Below are positions 56,648 through 64,000 of a DNA stretch of 64,000 nucleotides, piece by piece (position 1 is the stretch's first letter; every line of letters starts with the position of its first letter). The notes beneath the pieces are model-generated. The model was not told the origin of the DNA. It searched no databases and worked only from the letters and a program-made list of their open reading frames with translations. Origin of the DNA: Setophaga petechia (lineage: Eukaryota > Chordata > Aves > Passeriformes > Parulidae); NCBI GenBank assembly GCA_024362935.1, contig JANCRA010000006.1, positions 30,311,924 to 30,375,923 of the forward strand, read 5' to 3'. The translations under genes and the position numbers were made by a program.

Positions 56648-56788
56648 CTGTGGGGCACTGCACCCACAGCCAAGAACAAACAAGTCTGGTAAACTGAGGA
56701 GCAGCTTTGTGGCAGCTACAATTGACAGGGAGCCCCCATTTCCCTGTCACAATGAGCAGATTTGGTCCTGGCTTTGATCCAAGCAAGG
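56648..56788 (+). CDS. Candidate 5' exon with a start codon (weak)
   Basis: A pyrimidine tract and AG at 56646-56647 are followed by 105 bases with stops in frame. Then ATG at 56753 in a good context (A at -3) opens 12 codons, MSRFGPGFDPSK, ending exactly at AAG|GTGAGA (donor GT at 56789-56790), phase 0. This is what a 5' UTR plus first coding exon looks like. I do not recognise the gene, no partner exon was identified within the window, and such signals also occur by chance. Confidence 0.22.
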
Positions 56789-58725
56789 TGAGAGCTGCTA
56801 CTCCTGTCCAAATTGGCCAAAGCTAACTCACTGAAACAGAAATAGTTAGAATTGTTTTCTGTAGCAATCTGTTATCTAAACTACAAAGTCCTCAACTTAG
56901 AACTACTGCCTTCTTTTACTTTTGCATATTATTTTGGCATTATTTTTAGGCATCCTTTGGCCTTGGACCAGTAATTCTTTCAGTTTTAGCAGCTGCCAAA
57001 TTCAACACAGAATCTGCCACTGCCATCTACTAATGCAGATAGCATCAAATATGGCTTTTAATCTGTGCTAGATTTGTGCTAGCTGAGGTGCTGCAAGAGG
57101 GGATGGAGGAAAAAGGGACAGGGATGTTGGAAAGGAGTGGAGAAAAATATGTGAGCAGTAATGTTTGACCTTTGTGAGGGTAATCTTTCTAACTGAATTG
57201 TTTACTTACTGAACTTTCTTCAGGGCTGTGTGAAATCCCCATTTATGCCCCCAGCTGTAACACTCTCCCTTCAGCTGCCACCGTGGCAAACAGATCTGTG
57301 TGTCCTGCTGCAGCAGTGGGGATTTCTCCTGCTCTGATGTGGGATTGCTGTGATTCAGCAGGAGAGCCAGTGCAGCTGCATCAGCTCTGCAGCATGGCCA
57401 GCCTGGCAGTGCAGAGCATTCCTTGCTCTTGCAGAATTTTGGGGGAACAGCATCACCTGGCAGTGTCAGCAGTGACCAAAGGCTTGCAAGGGCTGGAATC
57501 AGGGAGACATTCCACGTGTTGCTGTAGTGTAAGGAGGTCAGGGACACCCACCCATTTATTCACAGGTATGTATGCCCACGAGGGATGCACTGTGTGCTGC
57601 CCTTTAGTCTGAGCATCTTAAGCTGACTTCAAACAAATAAAGCTCTTCTCATTGCCTGTTTCCCTGTAGTTTTGCCAGTAAGTCTGGTCCAAGTAATTTT
57701 CCCCTCTCTCTTTCAGTTTCTGGGGGCTAAAATCTCTTTATTCTACCAGACAGGGCTTGGGGGCTCAATACAAACTTGTAATGCATTTTTTTAGATTTTT
57801 AGCTGGAAGATGAAAAGCAGTGGGAAATATTTTGGCAATTAGCTCATTGTGAGAGCAGAGGAAGCAGTGGGAGCAAGTTCTGTGTGTATCAAGATGTCTT
57901 TCTGGGGTGAATCAAGCACATGGCTAATCTACCCCAGGTCACCATTTTCATCAATAGCCTAAGAGAAAAGGGCAGGAAACCTTAGAAGTTATTCTGCAGG
58001 GAGATTGTTTTTTGTTGTTGTTGGAGTTAAATTCTTCATTGCTGGTGACTATGGACAGGTAGCCAACAGCTGGGAACTTTGGGGCAGCCTGGTAAGAGGA
58101 ATATCAGTGTTTTACATGCTTAACTTCTTCAGTGTAGTGACAGGAGACACTGTGCTCCTTCCCAGAAGCAGGGGAATCTGCTGGAGCTGAACCTGAGGCA
58201 GAAAGAATTTACTCTGGAGCTGGACTGGGGGCACCACAGCAAGGGACTGTGGTTTATTCTGAAATGAGGAAGGTTTCCTGGCAAGCTTCCTTTGGTTTGG
58301 GAGCTGCAGTGCTTTTATCTTTGGGATTACTTGGCCCAATGCTCAGTTCTGGAAGAGGTGCAGTGGTGATTCTCTGGCTTTCCAGGAGTGCCTGCCCGTG
58401 CCAAAAAAAGGAATTTCACTTCTTCTCTGTGTTGTTTCATCTTGCAGAGGGATGGAAAGAACATGATATCTTTGCTTCTTAATCCTGGTATCATTCTTTG
58501 CATTCAAATGAGAGGAAACCAGTAGTAAACAGGAGAGAAATTCTGGCTGTGTTAAGCAGAATACAAGACTAAGACATGATCATGATAATTTTGGGGCACA
58601 TTTCTTGTTGCACTGGATGATGACACAGCAGTTTAGCCAGACAGCTAAGTCTGTGCTTAACTGCAAATGTGCAAAATTGCCTCTGAATTTAGGGAGTGTT
58701 TGGGGCTGTCCTTCTCATGCTTGGT
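56789..58725. other. Unique sequence, no gene recognised
   Basis: No repeat or exon is convincing. Positions 58474-58514 (TTCTTAATCCTGGTATCATT and on) match the reverse complement of 63774-63817 at about 35 of 38 bases. Confidence 0.4.
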
Positions 58726-58896
58726 TTTTCTGGGCCTGTGCTATTTCCTCATCTTTATGGCAGTGATGGAGGAAGGATTTTTAGCTACACCTGATGATGA
58801 GTGCCCAGGTGAAATGGAGCTCACTGAGTGGTGGAGCCTTAGAAAATCAGCTTCACTGTGGGGTCACCAGCAGACACAAGTGGAAATTGAAATATT
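58726..58896 (+). repeat. Left arm of a near-identical inverted repeat
   Basis: The 171 bases are the reverse complement of 63830-64000 with two differences (GCT/GCC and GAGCTC/GAGTTC). The arm lies in a 95-codon frame (58667-58954) with no known domain. One of the two differences is silent in that frame and one changes Leu to Phe. The match on the right continues to the window edge, so its full length is unknown. Confidence 0.95.
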
Positions 58897-59874
58897 CACA
58901 CGTGCTAATGACTTTGGAAAATGCTGTGAGAGCATTTGCTGTAGCCAAGGGTGATTCAAAGGGAAATCTCAGAAATTTGGGAAGCTTCTGCAGAGGTTGA
59001 GAGGCAGTGAGTGGTGCTTGAACCTTGCCTGATGGTTTGCTTGAAGCTGATGTGTGGCTGCTGCACTGTAAATCTGCATGGACTCTTGGCTGGTGGCACA
59101 TAATCCAAATAGGCTCAGGCTATTTTATAACCAATCCCTCCCTTCCCTGAACATTTTGTTTTTATTTTATGACCTGCAGAGTGGTCATTTTTTATCTCTG
59201 ATGAGCCTGACATGTCTCACAAGACTGCAGAGCAGGATATTATTGTGGCTTTAGGTTTCAGGCAAAGCTTCATGGTTCTGGGTGCCACCAAGCTTTCCCT
59301 TCTGGGGTGTTCTTACTTCTGGTAGGTGCCTGTGATGAGACAGGAGCAGATAGGGATGCAACAGCTCTTCCTGCACTTCCTGTATCAGGTGATAAATGGC
59401 TGATCCTCCTTCCTCTTCCTTGAAAGCACTGGAGTGCTTTGAGCAGGTTGACAGCCCCACCTCTGTTTATGAGCTGTTAATTGCATGTTGTCACCTGTGG
59501 TTAGTATGGTTTAGGAGAGGGACTCCTTCCATCCTTGCCACAGCACTTTCTCTTCAGATAGATTCTCAGAAGAGAGGCAAAAAAAATCCCCCTAACCTTG
59601 GAAACTCCCATTACTGAACCTCTCTTCTCCCAGCCAGGACCTGCCCCAGTTCAGTGAACTAAAACTCTCCACCTGAGAGTCACCCTGAGCAAATTCTTCT
59701 TCTTGAAACCACCCCCAAGGCCATGAAAAAACTGCCTTCCTTCTGTGACCCTGTCAAACTTCTTGAAAAGGAGACAATCTCTCAAAGAGAAGAGCAAAAT
59801 TATTTTGTCTTCACTTCCCTTATTCCTCCAGCTTCTTGGTTTACCATACCCTCTTTAGAACCTCACTTTTGCTT
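58897..59874. other. Unique sequence, no gene recognised
   Basis: Spacer between the inverted arms. Nothing identifiable. Confidence 0.4.
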
Positions 59875-60100
59875 GGCACAAACCACTTCTGTGTAGGAGT
59901 TATCTTGATTTCTGATTTTTCATTCCAAATTACTGCTTCCTTCTGCTTATCCCACTCTTTCCTTGGTCAGTGCATTTACTGTTGCATGACACAAACCACT
60001 TCTGTGTAGGAGTTATCTTGATTTCTGATTTTTTGTTCCAAGTTATTGCTTCTTCCTATTTATCCCACTCTTTCCGTGGTCAGAGCATTCATTTCATGTC
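59875..60100. repeat. Tandem duplication, about 114-bp unit, two copies
   Basis: ACAAACCACTTCTGTGTAGG, then AGTTATCTTGATTTCTGATT, occurs at about 59878 and 59992. TATCCCACTCTTTCC and GGTCAG recur at matching distances. The copies differ at about 10-15% of sites. Confidence 0.88.
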
Positions 60101-60292
60101 ATTTGTGTGACAGATTCTCTGGGTCAAGCCCTGGTGTCCTTGTAACTTGCTGGGTTTGTGCTGGTACCTCCCTGTGTTTGTCCTGCTGCTGTCCCTTCCT
60201 ACAGACTGACACTGGTGCCAGGGAATCTGTGCCTTGCTGCACCTCTCTTGGCTCCTGCCCTGTGCCTGGAAAATGAAAAGAGATGTCCCCAT

Positions 60293-60853
60293 TGTTAGGG
60301 AAGATGGAACAGAAAAGCCTTATAAATATGATTGCCTGGCAAAAGATTTTGAGGATATGGAAACTATAAGTGAGATTGAAATGAAAGCAAGTTTTGAGAT
60401 CCCTCAGTTACTGAACAACTGGAAAACAATGGTGTGGGCAGCTGAAGGTAATCCCCTTTTGATGGAACAACACCCTCTGCAAGCAGGCAGGTCCAAGGGT
60501 CAGAGCAGACCCTGCCAGCTTGGCAGAAGGGGCCCAAAAAGGAGTTTTTAGGGTTTAAAATATAACACAGTGTGGTAATGTAATGATTCTTATAGGCTGT
60601 GTGTAAATGCTGTAGGATTTGTATATTGTACTAGATTGGTTAGTGAAAATTAGAATATTCAACACAGAAGAAAATTTATGGTATTGTAATGGGAGCTTCT
60701 CTCTCTCTCTCTTTACCACACTCTTGCCTTCTCTCTCTTTACCTCTCCCTCTTTGGGGTCTGCTCTGAGCTGTGGCTGGCAGCTCCAAGCAGGGCCTGCT
60801 ACAGGGCAGACAGCAGGGGAGGGCCAAGCCTTGCTCTCCTGTGATCTTCAACA
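60293..60853 (+). mobile_element. Diverged LTR-E relative, plus strand
   Basis: It begins TGTTAGGGAAGATGG and, like LTR-E, opens a frame from its second base. Residues CLA..F and EIEMKASFEI line up with LTR-E. Later parts (CTTATAGGCTG, ATTGTACTAGATTGGTTAG, GGTATTGTAATGG) follow the LTR-E order. A CT-rich tract lies at 60698-60755. The right end is guessed at CTTCAACA. No target duplication was found. The frame stays open to 60551, longer than in LTR-E. Confidence 0.65.
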
Positions 60854-63773
60854 GGCAAAATAGTTGATTTGCAGCTGAACCCTGAATGAAGGTGGGTTTA
60901 TAAGTACATTTTGTTGTGGTTTACAGTCCTCCTTTCTGCCCAGCCACCAGAGCATGATGAAAATGCCAGGGCAGACCAAGGACCCTCTCTTTTGAAGCAA
61001 AGCTCTTCCTCTCAGTGTTTTCAGTGTGTGCTTTCTCCATCCTGGACTGAGCTCCTGATGGAGCTTTTGGCCCCCTTGGCAGCCTTTTCTTCAGTCTTCC
61101 CTGCTGTGCTTTCAGGAAAAGCTCTCAGAACCAGGCCATGTTTGCTTTTGTGCATCTGATTTTCACTAGCACTGCTGTACCCCACACCCAATCTTCCTGC
61201 CATGATATTTATGCTCTGTTTTGAGGGGAAAGCTGAGAGATAAAGGCAACATTGACGTGCAGTGGTGATTCCCAATTGACTTTAAGATACAAGCAATATC
61301 TGCTCAAATAGGCCAGGCTGCTCTGCCAGCCCTGAGGAGTTTCCCACTGTGGTATAGGGCAGTTTCAAAATGACTTGGAGCAGAGCTGGTGCTGGAGTCA
61401 CAGTGAAACCTGTGTGGTCTTGTTACTTCTATCCACCACTGCCTTGGTTAATTCTCTCTGATGGCTCAGGTCCCTTGGCAAACGTTGTCTTTGAGGAAGG
61501 GGGGAATAGGCACCACTGTAGGGTACAGAGGGTCCCTCTGTGCTCAGTCCCTCTCTGTGTCCCCTCTGCAGACCTGTGGAGTTGGCAGGAGCTCACCCAG
61601 GGCACCTGAAGAAGTGCCAGTAACACCTTATCTCTTCAAGTCAATGCAGAAAATAGGTTTAGTCTGGTTTATAACTCGGTATGCATTTCAGTTGAGTGCT
61701 TCTATGTTATGTTTTTAGACAAACAGCTGTTACCTGGGCTGAGCAGATCTCTAATAAGAAATAATATGTCAGATTGGTCTGTCATTGTTGGAGAAAGAAC
61801 ACCCTCTTCATTCTGAAATCCTCACATTGCAAACTACACTGGTCTCCTGTGGATCAGGCAAATACTTCTACAATTAAATTTTAAGGGTATGTAGGAGTAG
61901 ACACTGAAATATCTTAATCCAAACATCATTCTAAAATCACAAATGTGGAGACAAAGGCTGGGGCAAAGCTCTTCCTTGTTGGTTGTCAATGTAATTTTGA
62001 AGTTCATAGTAAAGGACTAAATTCTGAGCTGAGACAAAAGTGAGGGCTTGCTTGCACATCTTCCTTTTGGCAAGCTCTATTCATTTGCAGAATTTTTGCT
62101 TTGTATCTTTGTATCCAAGCTTTAGCCTGAATATTGGAGAGCAGAAGCCACTCTCAGGAGCACACAATGAGCAGGGAAGTGCTTGCTTAGACCTTGGGGC
62201 TCTCCTCAGCTGGCCCTGAAGAAGAGCTGGTTACAGCCACTGCAAAAATCAGTGCTCAGATAAGAAAGGGCTTGCTGACCATGGGGTGACACTCTATAAA
62301 ATGGCCACTTCTACAGCTGTAGCCAAAGGCAAAACATCTTTGATCTGAATTGTCTTGTGTAATTTGATCCTCTCAGGTTCTGAATTAACTTAGAGGACAA
62401 TTCCAAGTTGTTCCCAAAGGGCTGGCACAGGATCAAAGGAAGTTACTGGATGTGTGGTACAGAACCTTCCTATCTCAGAAGAGCAAACAGCCTAAAAATG
62501 CCTGCTGAAGTGACTCCACTTTGCAAATGTTTGTTAATTTGGTGGCCTGCTCAAGTGGGTGAGTGGAAGCTCTGGAGTCAAATACTGAGAAATTGTCCTG
62601 GTCAGTGCTGAGGATTTTCAGTTCTAAGATTAATGCTGACAGCCTGTGCCCTGCTGTCAGCATGAAGGATCTACTGGCACAACCTGCAGACAGCAGCAGA
62701 TGTGTATAAGTTTGTGAGGACAAAGAAAATAAAAAATAAGCCTTGAGTTAGACTGAAGTACTCAACTGCAAGGTTCAGTCAGAGGGAAACCAGTCCTGCT
62801 GGGGGTAATTCCATTCAGTGGACATTTTAGCTCAAGAAGGGAATAATTTTTAAGAGGTTTAGCATGCTCACAGCTGATTCCAGGCTCTTGGAGGAAGGGA
62901 GAAATGCTGTCCAGGGTGATGGATCCCATGGTTTGTTTATGGGAAAGAGCTGTGGTGGCTTTTTATAACCTAATGCTGTGTGAACAAACCTTTGTAAGGA
63001 GGTGGTCCTGCACAGGAGCTGCAAATCTGTGTCTCTGTGGTGTCTGGGCCAGAGCCCTCAGATCCTGTGGGGTCAAAATAAGGAACAGAGTCCAAGCTGG
63101 GATCACTGTTCTGCTGTGGGGTCAGCTAAATGCTGCCCTGTTGTTGTCCTGGTCCAGGGGGAGAAGCCTAAGGGATGGAGGAATCAGGGCCCTGAGCTGC
63201 AGTCTCTGCTCTCACTATGCTTTACAGGAAGAAGGGGCTGGGAGGAATGGTGTGACATTGTTGTGGTCACATTCAAATGTGAGGTTTGCAGTTTAATGGC
63301 AGCAGGAACTTTACTGGGCTGACTCATAATGCCGAAAAACCCACTTTCATTTCTCCATGTATCCCTGCACAAAGGAAGAGGAGGTGGTGCTGCAAGCTTG
63401 AATTATCACAGCACATGGGGAACGTGCTCCTCTCTTCCTTCTGGATGCCTGGAAACCTCCAGGCTTTTGCCTTCCTGAGAGAAAGCTGATGAGAAATGTG
63501 AGGAACCCTAGGTGGTGACCTTGCTGGGAAGCTCCACAGACAAAATTTCTTGCTTGTTTTTTGCAGTCCAGTTTTACTTGCTCAGGCAGTTTGTCCTTAA
63601 GCCAGGCACAGCATCTGAGAGGAGTCATGCTTTGTGTCCCTTTCTTCCCAGGGTCAGGAGTTTCTAGGTCTTTGTCTCACAAATCCTTTCCAGAAGTTTT
63701 TGGCCTCGCACTTATTCCATCCCTCTTACTGCCTTGTTGTTTGGAAGTGGACGAGTTGAAATGGGCTTTGTTT
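60854..63773. other. Unique sequence, no gene recognised
   Basis: About 2.9 kb with frames up to 130 codons and no exon signature that I trust. Confidence 0.4.
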
Positions 63774-63817
63774 AATCTCATTTGAATGCAAATAATGATA
63801 CCAGCGTTAAGAACCAA
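63774..63817 (-). repeat. Short inverted match to 58474-58514
   Basis: GAGATTAAACAAAG-type flanks differ, but the core TTCTTAACGCTGGTATCATT, ATTTGCATTCAAATGAGA (minus strand) matches the left locus at about 35 of 38 bases. It lies only 12 bp from the long arm, whereas on the left the distance is about 210 bp and the order is different. Confidence 0.75.
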
Positions 63818-63829
63818 AAATATTATTTT

Positions 63830-64000
63830 AATATTTCAATTTCCACTTGTGTCTGCTGGTGACCCCACAGTGAAGCTGATTTTCTAAGGCTCCACCACTC
63901 AGTGAACTCCATTTCACCTGGGCACTCATCATCAGGTGTGGCTAAAAATCCTTCCTCCATCACTGCCATAAAGATGAGGAAATAGCACAGGCCCAGAAAA
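63830..64000 (-). repeat. Right arm of the near-identical inverted repeat
   Basis: Reverse complement of 58726-58896, 169 of 171 bases identical. The match runs to the last base of the window, so the arm is longer than seen. Confidence 0.95.

Overview
The window looks like nuclear DNA from a bird, most probably a songbird (passerine). The evidence is three CR1 LINE fragments with the avian 3' end, a very high load of solo retroviral LTRs from about ten families, many GC-rich minisatellites, and no dense gene content. I find no complete protein-coding gene. Every long reading frame is either a minisatellite with no stop codons or lies inside an LTR. The only gene-like signal in unique sequence is one possible 5' exon at 56648-56788, and it is weak.

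Layout. The first 27 kb is GC-rich. It holds five minisatellites (1498-2570, 9160-9665, 14350-14756, 23335-23880 and a smaller one at 14820-14925), CR1 fragments, an old endogenous retrovirus (ERV) 5' end with a primer-binding site close to that for tRNA-Lys3 (4377-5060), four copies of one LTR family (LTR-A), and a cluster of nested LTRs at 11.2-12.2, 17.3-18.1 and 18.8-19.6 kb. From 27 to 40 kb there are more LTRs (families B, D, E, F, G), large AT-rich microsatellites growing inside LTR-D, and an unusual C-poor tract at 30.2-30.8 kb. From 40 to 64 kb there is a 42-bp minisatellite with higher-order structure (43.87-44.56 kb), a recent 441-bp tandem duplication (48.3-49.2 kb), two further nested LTR pairs (50.9-52.0 and 55.3-56.35 kb), and an almost identical inverted repeat (58726-58896 versus 63830-64000) that runs off the window.

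Transposition history. LTR family names (A-J) are local labels, because no repeat library could be searched. Several insertions keep target-site duplications (TSDs) that could be read by eye, and nesting gives a relative order. LTR-B was present before LTR-A and LTR-D inserted into it. One LTR-D inserted into another LTR-D in the opposite orientation. LTR-E and LTR-C inserted into LTR-D. Six-bp TSDs around D and E suggest ERVK-like (class II) elements. The 4-5 bp TSDs around A suggest an ERVL- or ERV1-like element.

The most interesting points are: the short reading frame kept in frame at the start of diverged LTR-E copies, possibly an Env C-terminus reaching into U3; the C-poor tract that may be a hyper-edited retroelement; the near-identical inverted repeat; microsatellites that arise repeatedly from one site in LTR-D; and the LTR-in-LTR nests, which date the families.
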